The position numbers and the translations under genes are program-made. From Sipunculus nudus (Eukaryota > Annelida > Sipuncula > Golfingiida > Sipunculidae): a DNA stretch of 64,000 bases. Where the stretch lies: positions 39,336,659-39,400,658 of the forward strand of contig CM049313.1 of NCBI GenBank assembly GCA_026874595.1. The letters are read 5' to 3'. Below, piece after piece: positions 12,556-23,439 of the stretch (positions within the stretch are counted from its first letter, which is position 1; the number at the start of each line of letters is the position of its first letter). The notes beneath the pieces were generated by a model. The model saw nothing but the letters and a program-made list of their open reading frames with translations, was not told where the DNA came from and did not search any database.

Positions 12556-12591
12556 TTGTCCGTCGTCCGTCTGTCCGTCTGTCCGTCCGTT
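12556..12591 (+). repeat. Degenerate (GTCC)n/(GTCT)n microsatellite
   Basis: A GTCC/GTCT tetranucleotide tract lies 15 bases after the terminal hairpin. On the other strand it reads ACGG/GACA, the type of tetranucleotide tract known from pearl elements. Confidence 0.8.
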
Positions 12592-14880
12592 AACCAGGCA
12601 CAAATCGTAACCGCTGAACCTTGAACCTTGTAACTTGGGATTCTGAGAGGTCCATGAAAATCTCCTTGGAAACCAGAAATTAGGTCTCTGTTACCCATAT
12701 CCTTCAAGCTATGGGGCCCCAAAGTACCCCCCAGAAAAGTCAAAAATTTCATACAAAAACTTCAATATCTCATTAACTACTTGACTGATGGTCATGATTT
12801 TTGGCATACATATTGATCATGAGATGTTCCATCACTTTCTGCAGACTGGTGTCGCCACCTGTATTTTTTGATTTTTTACAAATTTTTTTCTCTATTTTTG
12901 AGACCTTTAAAAATGTGAACATCTGTTAACAAGGCACAAATCGTAAAGCCTAGACCTAGAATCTTAATTCTTGATACACTGAGAGGTCCATGAAAAATCT
13001 CCTTGGAAACCAGAAATTAGGTCTCTGTTACCCATATCCTTTGAGCTATGGGGCCCCAAAGTACCCCCCAGAATATTAAAAAATTTCATACAAAAACTTC
13101 AATATCTCAATAACTACAACACTGATGGTCATGATTTTTGGCATACATATTGATCATGAGATGTTCCATAAGTTCCTGCAGACTGGTGGCGCCACCTGTA
13201 TTTTTCGATTTTTTTACAATTTTTTCCTCTATTTTTGAGACGTTTAAAGATGCTGTCATCTGTTAACGTGGCACAAATCGTAACCGCTGGACCTAGAATC
13301 TTCATTCTCGACACACTGAGAAACCTATTAAAAGTCGCCATGGAAACCATAAATTAGGTCTCTGTTACCCATATCCTTCGAGCTATGGGGCCCTAAAGTA
13401 CCCCCCAGAAAAGTCAAAACTTTCATACAAAAACTTCAATATCTCATTAACTACTTGACTGATGTTCATGATTTTTGGCATACTTATTGATCATGAGATG
13501 TTCCATCACTTCCTGCAGACTGGTGGCGCCACCTGAATTTTTCGATTTTTTACGAATTTAAAAATGTGAACAGCTGTTAACAGGGCACAAATCATAAAGA
13601 CTGGACCTAGAATCTTCATTCTTGACACACTGAGAGGTCCATAAAAAGTCTCCATGGAAACCTGAAATAAGGTCTCTGTTACCCATATCCTTTGAGCTAT
13701 AGGGGGCTCCCAATAACCCCCCAGAATAATGGAAAATTTGATAAAAACAAACTGCAACATCTCAATAACTACAACACTGATGGTCATGATTTTTGGCATA
13801 CATATTGATCAAGAGGTGTTTCATCAGTACCTGCAGACTGGTGGTGCCACCTGTATTTTTTCAAATTTTCACAATTTTTTATTCTCTATTTTTGAGACCT
13901 TTCAGGATGTAGTTATCTGTCAACAGGGTACAAATCGTAAGGACTGGACCTGGAATCTTCATTGTTGACACACAGGGAGACCCATGATAAGTCTCCAAGG
14001 ACACCTGAAATTAGGACTCTGTCTAGTACCTATATCCTTTGAGCTATGGCACTCCAAAGTACAGCTCAGAATAATGGAAAATTTGATACAAAAAGCTGAA
14101 GTATCTGAACAACTAATGCAGAGATCACCATAATTTTTTTCATGGATATTGATCATGGAGTGTTTCATTAGTTTCTGCAGACTGGTGGCACCACCTGTAT
14201 TTGTTCAGGTTTTTTTACGAATTTTTTCTCTATTTTTGAGACCTTTAAAGTTATGAACATCTGTTAACCGGGCACAAATCATTAAAACTGGACCTAGAAT
14301 CTTCATTCTTGACACACAGGGAGACCCATGAAAAGTCTCCATGGAAACCTGAAATTAGGTCTCTGTTACCCATATTCTTTAAGCTGTATGGCTCAAAATT
14401 ACCCCCCAGAATAATGGAAAATTTGATACAAAAACTGCAGTATCTCAATAACTACAACACTGATGGTCATGATTTTCGGCATACATATTGATCATGACCT
14501 GTTCTATCAGTTTCTGTAGACTGGGTGCGCCCCTCTATTTTTTTCAAATTTTTACGATTTTTTTTCTCTTTTTTTGATACCTTTAAAGATGTGGTTATCT
14601 GTCAACAGGGTACAAATCGCAACAACTGGACCTAGAATCTTCATTCTTGTCATGCAAGGAGGCCCATGAAAAGTGCCTGTGGAAACTTAAAATTAGGTCT
14701 CTGTAACCCATATCCTTCAAGCTATAGGACTCCGAAGTATCCCTCAGAATAATGGACAATTTGATACAAAAGCTGAAGTATCTGAACAACTAATGGGTAT
14801 ATCACCATGATTCTTTGCATGGATATTGATGTTTGTAAGTGTTTTTATTAGTTTCTGCAGACTGGTGGAGCCACCTGTAT
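12592..14880 (+). repeat. Seven tandem ~337-bp core units
   Basis: GGCACAAATCGTAA or a close variant opens each unit. The GCAC/GTAC of that phrase is at 12599, 12934, 13271, 13585, 13928, 14272 and 14610, giving spacings of 335, 337, 314, 343, 344 and 338. Each unit runs through CCTAGAATCTTCATTCTTGA, GGAAACC.GAAATTAGGTCT, CTGTTACCCATATCCTT.GAG, TACCCCCCAGAATA, CAATATCTCAATAACTAC, a CATGATTTTTGGCATA phrase, CTGCAGACTGGTGGCGCCAC, and a T-rich tail with TCTATTTTTGAGACCTTTAAA. The short unit (13271-13585) has lost part of the T-rich tail. Open frames inside the units are not conserved between copies and are not taken as genes. Confidence 0.85.
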
Positions 14881-15059
14881 TTTTGTACCCGCCAAAACGA
14901 AGTTTTGTGGATACTATGTTTTTGACCGGGTTCCTCTGCCGTTTCCGCGTTCGTTTCCAGAGAGCTCCTCTGGGACTTGATTTTATGAGCTTTCCAAGCT
15001 CATATCTCGGGAACCGTTTGACTGATCAGGAAATAAAATTTATACTAATGTAGCCCTTG

Positions 15060-16400
15060 GATAGCTCTATAACATACACAAAAAATGGTGGTGCCACCTG
15101 TAACCATGTTTGCACAGTGTCCATCTGTTCATCTGCCTTTGGTTAAAATCACTCATATCTCTGCAGTGAATTGACTAATTCACCTGAAATTCGGCATGTG
15201 TATACATCCTGGATAGCTTTCTTGATTTTATGACAGGTGGCGCCACCTACATTCTCATTCACGCTGATGACACCCAAGCTCATATTTTGGTAACCGTTTG
15301 ACCGATCGGGCCAAAATTTTGCATGTGTATAGATCGAACATAGCTCTTTATCATACGCTAAACTGGTGGCGCCACCTGCAACCATTTTTGCACAGCGTCT
15401 GTCTGTTTGTCTGCCGTGCGATAATGTCACTCATATCTCGGCAGTGGTTTGACATATCTGCCTAAAATTTTGCAGTTTTATACATCCTGGATAGCTTTCT
15501 TGATTTTATGACAGGTGGCACCACCTACATTCACGTTCACGCTGATGACATCCAAGCTCATATCTCGGGAACCGTTTGACCGATCAGGCCAAAATTTTGC
15601 ATGTGTATAGATCTAACATAGCTCTTTATCCTACACAAAACTGGTGGCACCACCTGCAACCATTTTTGCACAGCGTCTGTCTGTTTGTCTGCCGTGCAAT
15701 AAAGTCACTCACATCTTGGCAGTGGTTTGACATATCTGCCTAAAATTTTGCAGTTTTATACATCCTGGATAGCTTTCTTGATTTTATGACAGGTGGCGCC
15801 ACCTTTATTCTAGTTTATGCTGCAGACATCCAAGCTCATATCTCGGGAACCGTTTGAACGCTTGGGCCAAAATTTTGCATGAGTATAGATCTCACATAGG
15901 TCTTTATCATACACAAAACTGGAGGGGCCACCTGCAACCATTTTTGCACATTTTGCACAGCGTCTGTCTGTTTGTCTGCCGTGGCCTAAAATCACTCATT
16001 TCTCTGTAGTGGTTTGACATAACTGCCTAATATTTTGCAGGTTTATACATCCTGGATAGCTTTCTTGATTATATGACAGGTGGCGCCACCTACATTCTAG
16101 TTAATGCTGCACACATCCAAGCTAATATCTCAGGAACCATTTGACCGATTGGGCCAAAATTGTGCTTGTGTTTAGATCTCACATATGTCTTTATCATACA
16201 CAAAACTGCAACCATTTTTGCACAGCGTCTGTCTGTTTGTCTGCCGTGGGCTAAAATCACTCATATCCATGTAGTGGTTTGACTTTTCTGCCTAAAATTT
16301 TGCATATGTATTCAACTTGGACAGCTTTCTGGATTTGTGGTAGGTTGCACAACCTACATACACATTTAGGCTGCAGACATCCATGCTAATATGCAACATA
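15060..16400 (+). repeat. ~278-bp dimeric core units, each with two palindromes
   Basis: Palindromes lie at 15236, 15365, 15514, 15643, 15792, 15921, 16079 and 16343. Spacing alternates 129, 149, 129, 149, 129, 158, then 264 where one copy is missing. The unit is thus a dimer of a half ending ACAGGTGGCGCCACCTAC and a half ending AACTGGTGGCGCCACCTGCA. Shared half-unit phrases are AGCTCATATCTCGGGAACCG, CCAAAATTTTGCATGTGTAT and ACAGCGTCTGTCTGTTTGTC. These half-units match those at 4.14-4.48 kb. Divergence is moderate. Confidence 0.85.
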
Positions 16401-16652
16401 CCTCACTCTGTTTCCCCTTGCCACTCAATCCATGCCTCACTTCACCTGTTCCACTCTGATTTTGGCAGATACACGTAGTCACTTGTCGGCTACCCGTATT
16501 CTAGTTTTTAAAGTTTACACATTTTTTCTCTATTTTTCAGATATATAAATACAGACTAAATCTTGGCCTGTTGGTTACTCTGTTTGATGCTTCAGTTGAA
16601 TGGGTATCTACCATTCTGATGATAAAATTTCCTTTTGTGAATCTCTTCCCAG

Positions 16653-16687
16653 TCAGCTGAGCGTCATGACCCATGGGTCACTTGTTT
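16653..16687. repeat. Far end motif of the 12.5-kb element
   Basis: CAGCTGAGCGTCATGACCCA then TGGGTCACTTGTTT. It contains the perfect palindrome TGACCCATGGGTCA and the inverted copy of the left end. Related copies end the elements at 25.96, 40.97 and 45.97 kb. Confidence 0.75.
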
Positions 16688-17283
16688 AATCATGTTTATT
16701 ATTTTATTTTCTCTAAATTGTGTAAAGTGTAATTTTAGTTTTCTTATTGCACAGTGTCTGCGCCATATAACTAATACTAAATTTAATGTTAATAGTGAGA
16801 GGATATGTACTCTATGAGTCAGTCCTTTTAGTAATAGGGACAGTTATAGATGAATGATCATGAACTATTTCATGTATAATGTATATATTCTTGTTGTAAT
16901 CAGATGACATGTTGAATTGATATTAATTGATAATGCCCATGATATAAAAAGTGGCACATTGAAATTAAACTTAAAATAGTGAGACTGAAAGAGATGAAGC
17001 ATTTGTCAAATAAAAAATGAAAAAAATGTCAGTAAAAATAAAGATATTTTCATTCTTCAGAGAAAAAAATTAGGATTAAAATTTAGTCACTTAAGGAATT
17101 GAGCCAATGATTATAAAAAAAGAAAAGAAAAAATTCATACTGTATCCTTGGCATGCATTATTGCATACAATCCTGTGGTATAATTATCATTTAATGCAAT
17201 AGATCATGTTAAAATGAACTCAACTAGGTGGGATTTACAGGTATTTTGTGTGTTAACAGGGACATAATAAACTACATTCAGGT
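16688..17283. other. AT-rich non-coding sequence
   Basis: I see no repeat or gene between the 12.5-kb element and the exon-like frame at 17.3 kb. Several A-rich runs occur near 16.98-17.13 kb. Confidence 0.55.
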
Positions 17284-17565
17284 CTAAAGCAGTGTAAAGA
17301 CATGTTCATGGTTTGACTTTCCCCTTCTCAAAATCAGTGGGAGAGAATACAAGGGTGCTTGTATTGCACCCTTCTCCTGCTCAGCCTGCTGTTTTTGGGG
17401 ATCAACCATGCTCTGAAATGTTACAAGTGGCCCTCCACACCTTTCCATACAAGTCAACAAGAAATCAAACATATCACGGCGACTGATTGACTGGGAGCAT
17501 GTTGAACTAACGCCAGACCATGGTGGTCCAGACACTTGAGGACCGTTCAGATACTGTACAACTGC
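17284..17565 (-). CDS. Possible exon of an unrecognised gene
   Basis: Reading the minus strand from 17565, 93 codons are open to a TAG stop at 17284-17286. The frame starts directly after ACAG, a usable splice acceptor. The product includes VQYLNGPQVSGPPWSG and SRRDMFDFLLTCMERCGG, with a Q/E/K-rich stretch after it. Composition looks more protein-like than other frames in the window, and CpG dinucleotides persist (GGCGTT, GTCGCCGTGAT). The far end would carry either a donor (for example AAAG|GTGTGG) or a real stop. I do not recognise the family. It could be a chance frame or a relic exon; a matching transcript or homologous protein would decide. Confidence 0.25.
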   Translation of the reverse strand, partial: AVVQYLNGPQVSGPPWSGVSSTCSQSISRRDMFDFLLTCMERCGGPLVTFQSMVDPQKQQAEQEKGAIQAPLYSLPLILRRGKSNHEHVFTLL

Positions 17566-18496
17566 CTGTCTTCACGTAAGAATGACTTGTATACTAATAG
17601 TGGAACATATCTCAAGTCCATTTCCTCAACAACATTTAAGTCAGTATATGCACATACTGTGTTAACAGCATGAGATAATTCAGCTAATTATTAGTGCCAT
17701 AGTATATATATGTTTGAAACACCTCTTCATTTAAAATAAAATTAATTAAACATTAAGCTGGTGCTTGAAAAAAGATGCAGGATACATAAGCATAATTGTG
17801 TTGCCATTTACATTAAAGTAAATTGTGCATCAGTTATTTAATTACTGCATAATCAAGTAATTAAAATTTTGTTTGGAAGGGACCTTACCGATGAGTCATC
17901 CCATTTCCACTTTTGATATGTACTCTTCATACTCTGTGTGTAAAATGAGAGGAATGTAAAGAAGAAATACAGTGTCATCTATAACCAGATGGTGACCATT
18001 GCCAGTCCCTAAACAGATGGTGCCAGCTACCTGGCATGGTCCTAAAAGAGGCAAAAAACCTCAATGAAGAGAAAAAGAAGATCAAGATACTTCTGATGGA
18101 TTTGTCCTGAATATTTCTTTTACAGCCATTTAAGCAAAGGAAGAGTTTTTGTCATTCTGGCAAACTGACACAGTAATAATAGTAATAGATGAAGTGTGAA
18201 GGAGATACACATGTTCCACAGACAAAACCGCAGGCCCAGGGCAATGGCTTGGGTTTTCTGAGCAGGAATTAAAAACTTAGCCGTCAGGTGCAGTGATGGC
18301 ATGCAATTTTTTTTAGACCGTTGGGGATTTGCGCTGCAGGGAATATTGTCCTGCTTGATGTGATAAATATATATTATGAATCCACATTGAGAATGGCAGC
18401 CGTCTGTCAGCTAAATTGAATTTATGTCACGGAACAGGAAATAATGAATCAGGGGGGTGACGGTGATGTCAAGTCCACTGCTTTTCTAGGGCTTAC
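17566..18496. other. Non-coding sequence with a weak minus-strand frame
   Basis: Mostly AT-rich and unremarkable. On the minus strand at 18120-18340 a frame follows CCCTGCAG, a good acceptor, and encodes a stretch with LTAKFLIPAQKTQAIALGLR before a leucine-rich end. I do not treat it as a gene because no donor fits and the leucine run looks low-complexity. Confidence 0.35.
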
Positions 18497-18677
18497 TTTT
18501 GGTATAGTTTTTAACAAAATGGCAAAGTTGTGGTGGAGCTTTGCTTTGTTCTGTTTCCTTCACATAGAAAAAATGCCACTGTCCTGCTGCTTCCAGCATA
18601 GGCCTCCTTAAGCAATGCTGAGACCGGCCATATATAGTATACCAAGGCCCACACTGCACCAGATATTGACAGATCAT
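18497..18677 (-). CDS. Possible exon with strong splice donor, unrecognised
   Basis: The minus-strand frame contains AAGQWHFFYVKETEQSK and PPQLCHFVKNYTK and reads into CCAAAA|GTAAGC, a near-consensus 5' splice site with its GT at + positions 18495-18496. An AG precedes the frame (GGTGCAG), but the pyrimidine tract is poor. Joining this donor (one base left over) directly to the acceptor near 17565 does not keep frame, so if both are exons there must be another between them. The product is not recognised. A chance frame is about equally likely. Confidence 0.18.
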
Positions 18678-18689
18678 GATTTTAACTCA

Positions 18690-19349
18690 AGGGCACAGTA
18701 TGTAATGGAATATGTTTTAGTAGGTGGTCTGCTGTTGTTTGAAGGTGTATGAATATTTGTGTGTGATAATTGGTTTGAATTTAGAACAGCCTCACACAAG
18801 TTGTCTGAATTTTAATAAAGTACACTCCCCTAGGCTTCTTTTAAGTAAAGATTTAGATGAATTGTACATACATGTGCATCTACTGTTTCATTCATGGTTA
18901 AGACTTTTGATGTGTCTATCCTTGCAAGGTTTTAGTGGATTTGAGTATAAAATTATTAGATGTATGTTCTACATCAGTAAAGATGCTGGCTTTCTTCTTT
19001 AGTATTAAAAGATTTTTATGCAGATCAGTCTAATATTTCACCTCTACCAGGATGTATTATGCTTTCATTGGCTTGCCTGTCAGCAGCTTCTCTTGAATAG
19101 TTAAAAATAGAGGGATGTGAGTTAGTGAGCATTCCCTATATGCGATTGCTCACTAACACTTAGTAAGCAATCCCTACATGTGTGGCCTCAGCGGAGCTGC
19201 CTTTGTTGTGGCAGGCAAAGCTGACCTTTGATGCAACCATGACATCACAGAAACTTGACACACACTTGACTCAGTTTGGATTCATATATTCCTTTTTTTC
19301 TTACACACACTATACATTAACATTTGATCAGTATATAAATATGTACTAT

Positions 19350-19353
<4 letters not shown>
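18690..19353. other. AT-rich non-coding sequence with a small hairpin
   Basis: At 19121-19157 the 11-base arms GTTAGTGAGCA and TGCTCACTAAC pair perfectly around a 15-base loop. A third diverged copy of the arm with its neighbour (TTAGTAAGCAATCCCTA) follows directly. Nothing else is apparent. Confidence 0.6.

Positions 19354-19421
<68 letters not shown>
19354..19421. repeat. (TA)34 microsatellite
   Basis: A pure TA dinucleotide run of 68 bases. The Y-I repeat frames it generates on both strands are artefacts. Confidence 0.95.
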
Positions 19422-19422
<1 letters not shown>

Positions 19423-22195
19423 TGATGTAAATTCCAAATATGTGTAGTACTCCAAAAAGTTGCCAAAAGTGTGCACTTTATGTAGTCTTTCTGAGTACCT
19501 TCTAATTTTAAATGGTGTATTTTTTAAATGCACTGGAATATTGCACCAACTAGACATTACAGCAGACACAATAGGTGATAGTAAATATCAGAAAAAAAAT
19601 TATTGTCTTGCACCAAATTTATTGTCTTGCAGAAAGTGTATGCAGAGACTATGCTTATTTATATCAACTTTCAGTACAGGAAGGTGTCACAGCAGTTGTT
19701 AAGGGAGTCCTAAATAGTGCACAGTCATGCATGGACAAGTAGTGTTCTCTCAAATTTTTTTACACTCATGAAAGCAAATAAGAAAATAACATCCCAAGCA
19801 TGTTACATAGAATAGTTGGACAATATATAATGATGATACCTGCATGGGGCACTTACAAGAGTTCATTGTTTATTTAGAACATTCTTTTTTCATTTAGTTT
19901 GTGAAGCTCTCTGGTCTTATCAGCATTTAGTTATTCTTTATAAGTAGATGAAAGGTATATAATTTATAGATCATGCAAAGGTTAAATATGGAATTAAAAT
20001 ATTGGTAAAAATAATGATTTTCTGTCATTTAATCAAAAAGCCTGGATTCTCTCTGGTGATAATCTCATATCTAGTTCAGCTTGTACGTACCTGTTTGAAC
20101 TCTGCTGGAAATCATAGGTTGTAAAATCATGACATATATTCAATATATTGCCCTAGAAAGTGTTAAAGTATGGGATAACCATTCACCCAAACCATGTGCT
20201 TTGTTAGAGTGTTCCTTCATGTTTAAGCATGGTTGAATTATAGAGAATATAGGGGTAATAACCATTCTTTTTACTATAAAGTTGAGTTGTACTGGAGACT
20301 GACTGCAAGGTTAAGGCTTGAGATAACAGATGGTAAAATAGGTATGTTACAGGATATATATAATACATACATATAATACGCGAGTTATGCCTAATAATTC
20401 ACCAAATGGTTCCTCTGACCACAACCACTCAGGAACTGAGTATACCACTTAGTTACACCACAGTGGCAAAGCTTATTAAAACCTCTTAACCCCTTATTTA
20501 TGGCCTGGTACTTACATATTCATAACTCTTATGGCTTATATATACCAGCCATGAGACAGTTGTTTTTCTGAGCACTTTGTTTTCTCTATGGTGATAATAC
20601 TTATTAAGGCATTCAACCTGTTTTTTTATGTATAAAGCACCTGACTACTGGTATAGGTAAAACACTATCTTATTTATAGGGCCTATTTACAGGTGTGCAT
20701 GTAATATGATAAGCTGCCTCAGATAATGTATTGTGAATTATACTTTGAAGATTCCATATATATAGCTTATAATGGAACTCATGAGCTCTAATAGTTCAGA
20801 TGAGTATAGGCTGATGCTTTCATGGTGGGGTAGGTTAGGGCAGTGCAGAGCCATTTATGATGAGAACTTAATATGGTACCATGCATCTTACAGAGTACTG
20901 TTTTATATCAAGATTATGCTTACTGCTCAGATGCCAAACCTTCCACCGCCAGCTTAGCCATTCTTGTCTGAATCATGGAGATAATTGATTCTATTTCTGC
21001 ATTGTTGCCTGGTTTTTATATTGATTCTTTTTCTATAGTTTTCATGTTTTTAACCAGCTGTATATATGTGGTGCTAATAAAAATGTATATCATAAATGAC
21101 AATATGTGTATAAATAAGGACAATACAGTAAAAAAGGTATAACATCATAACCCTTTAATGAGTTGATTGAATATATTATATATGACAATATATGTATAAA
21201 TTAGGACCTCACAAATGGAGTTTAACATATGATTACTTTTAAATTCTTAACTCTCAGGGATAGCTCAGATCAATTGTTACTCAGTGACTGCATACTCAGG
21301 ACTCATTATAGCTAATGTGTGATACTTTGTCAGAAACTTAAATAAAATTTTACATAAAGATATTTAACTAAAAAAAGCTATTCTGGCTACCAATTTTGAT
21401 GAGACTCAAGTATTTCTGCTATCTTAACATTGAAAGATAAGTGTACAATGTAGGTATGTACATAGGTTCCATTTATACTGCCAGACTTTATCTTGAATCT
21501 CTAATAGGCTCTGTCAAATTGTTAGCTGTCTGTTTTAGAATGTCAAGGATTCCAGTTATTATATACCAGGCAGTGCAGAGATATGAATACATCTTACATA
21601 AATAGTCTGCTATGCATTGAATCAGGCTTTTACCTATTGAGTGCATTCATATATAAAATGACTTTAGGGCCAAGGAGTTCTAAGTATGAATACCAGGCAT
21701 TCTCAGCATAGTTCTCTTACAATTTCTGCATAGTTTGTATTTTACCTGAGGGATGCCTTATGATTGTTGATGATTTGGAATTTGTGTAACTCCAATGTTT
21801 TCATGAGCTCAGTCTCCCATATTAGGTGCACTGATTCGAGTGTTAACATGCATCACTGTGCTTACATAATACCTGAGGCTAGAATACTTTGTGAATATGT
21901 TATAAAATACTTCACTATTTATTATAAAACAAAAAACTGTTCACAGGTTACAGTTATCAAGTAAATTATACTTTGTATCTTTGGTTGTTGAACAAAAGGT
22001 GAAGAGTAAAATGTCACTGTTAGAAGAGAAAAAAAAATCATGACATGCTTGTAGAATGGATTTTTATTTAGACACTTTAAAAAGAATGATAAAGGAAACA
22101 GGTTTAACCTGGACACCTAAAAGCACAGATATATACAGGTGTCATGCTTATAGATTAGGCAGTGACCATATAGGCTAAACATGACCAGTGAATGT
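19422..22195. other. AT-rich non-coding sequence
   Basis: No supported gene, array or RNA. Short open frames (up to 80 codons at 19460-19702) show no motif. The phrase ATTGTCTTGCACCAAATTTA then ATTGTCTTGCA is a small local duplication near 19600-19630. Confidence 0.5.
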
Positions 22196-22199
22196 AAAA

Positions 22200-22475
22200 A
22201 GGTTTATGTTTATAGAATAAAGAATAAAGAGACCACTGAACAGAACTGGGTTTATGTTCATGGACAGAAAACAATAGTGAACAGAAAAGGGTTCTTGTTC
22301 ACACTGACGGAAAAAGATTTCTTGCTTACAGACAGAGGGTTCTGACTTACAGTTGGAAAATGACAAGTGAACAGAAAAGGGTTCATGCTCACAGACAGAA
22401 CCCTGCAAACAGAAAATAGTCCATGTTCATAAAAGAGAAAGAGACTATTATGAACAGTACAGGGTCCATTCCCAT
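22200..22475 (+). repeat. Diverged ~42-bp tandem repeat
   Basis: The phrase GAACAGAAAAGGGTTC.TG.TCACA recurs in variants at 22238, 22279, 22369 and 22452. Intermediate, more decayed units (ACAGACAGAGGGTTCTGACT and similar) bring the period to about 41-45 bases. The array has about six copies and is strongly diverged. Confidence 0.55.
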
Positions 22476-22747
22476 GAAGGTTAATGCTAAAATTCTATTG
22501 AAAAGAAAAAAAAAAAACTGATTCCATTTTGGAGACAAAGAAAAGAATGGCTAAGTAAGATTATATGGAAGAGATTGAGAAACTAAATTCATGCTTGTAA
22601 ACCGTAAGAAGAAAATGAACAGTTCAGGGATAAAACAGTCACTTAAACAGTAATTTTTATAAAGGAGCGGTTTTGATTGTTTTACCTCATCACAAGGGTG
22701 TGTATGACCTGTGTTGCTGTATGGTTCTGACAGGCCCTTTTAAGGTG
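22476..22747. other. A-rich non-coding sequence
   Basis: Includes a run of 12 A near 22507. No gene or repeat array is seen. Confidence 0.5.
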
Positions 22748-23065
22748 TCAGGACATATTATGGCTGATGGGAATATTTGATCCCCTTAACTTCCTATCTT
22801 CATTAAAATGTGCTCTTATGTTCACAATTTTTATCTTGGGCCAATAGTTCTGTGGCAGCCTTTCAGGTATATTAACAACAGTGGGGTTTTTATAAAGTTT
22901 GTGAATCTTGGAGCTGTTACTGACTGTCACAAACACTTGAGTCTTAACATTACTATGGGGAGTCATGGAGTCTATGCCAGTAATGTCTTTGGTTAGTTTG
23001 GGTATAAATAATTCAGTTGCCCCTGCACACCCTGTTTGTGACAGTCTGATACACATGGAGCTCAA
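22748..23065 (-). other. 105-codon open frame, not recognised
   Basis: It is the longest minus-strand open frame outside tandem repeats. The product starts near MSSMCIRLSQTG and has a basic, N/K/T-rich middle (for example VSNSSKIHKLYKNPTVV). No domain is recognised, no splice sites stand out and the AT-rich composition permits chance frames of this length. It is listed only because it is the longest; it is more likely not coding. Confidence 0.12.
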
Positions 23066-23324
23066 CCTGTCACACCATTTCTCTTAGTGCTTCCACCATT
23101 CTCGGCTGTTTTGCCATTCTGTAAGTGCTGTTAGACAACTTTCTGTGGAGGTCTGCCTTCAACTGGTGCTGTGATGTGCTATGATCTGGCAAGCATTGAC
23201 AAAACAAAGTGCATTTGCTGAGTAACATGCACAAGTAAGGATAAACCAAACACAATTGGTTTACATAATCCCAAGTGCTTTAATTAGTCTTTCAGACGTG
23301 TTGCATCAGTTTACGACCATGTGG
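23066..23324. other. Non-coding sequence
   Basis: I see nothing supported between the open frame and the element starting at 23325. Confidence 0.5.
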
Positions 23325-23394
23325 TTATTAGCTCAGCTGACTATAAGTCATCTGAGCTATAGTCGTGGTCCATTGTCCGTCGTCCGTCCGTCTG

Positions 23395-23438
23395 TCCGTC
23401 CGTCCGTCCGTCCGTCCGTCCGTCCGTCCGTCCGTCCG
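23395..23438 (+). repeat. (TCCG)11 microsatellite
   Basis: Eleven perfect TCCG units, preceded by imperfect GTCC/GTCT units from about 23373. It is the tetranucleotide tract of the element at 23.3 kb and the longest such tract in the window. Confidence 0.95.
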
Positions 23439-23439
23439 T

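Larger units (their letters stand above)
12508..16687 (-). mobile_element. Pearl/HINE-like non-autonomous element, 4.2 kb
   Basis: The left end is TTTTTAGCTCAGCTGACTG, which folds into a hairpin. It is followed by a degenerate GTCC/GTCT tetranucleotide tract, seven ~337-bp core units, a second array of ~278-bp dimeric units and about 290 bases of unique sequence. The right end is CAGTCAGCTGAGCGTCATGA then CCCATGGGTCACTTGTTT. GCTCAGCTGACTG at the left is an exact inverted copy of CAGTCAGCTGAGC near the right end; the inverted repeats are asymmetric because the right copy lies about 20-30 bases inside. This plan is that of pearl elements of bivalves and of Helentron-derived HINE/DINE elements, in which the tetranucleotide tract precedes a hairpin 3' end; by that analogy the element lies on the minus strand. 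I see no Rep/helicase frame, so it is non-autonomous. Class is inference, boundaries good to a few bases. Confidence 0.7.

Noticed and set aside
12549-14789. Minus-strand frames of 60-97 codons with shared words such as GNRDLISGF
   Set aside because: The resemblance comes from the 337-bp core repeat; frames are broken at different places in each unit and are not conserved as proteins.
19182-19569. Open frames with Y-I repeats on both strands
   Set aside because: They translate the (TA)34 microsatellite and lack any other protein character.
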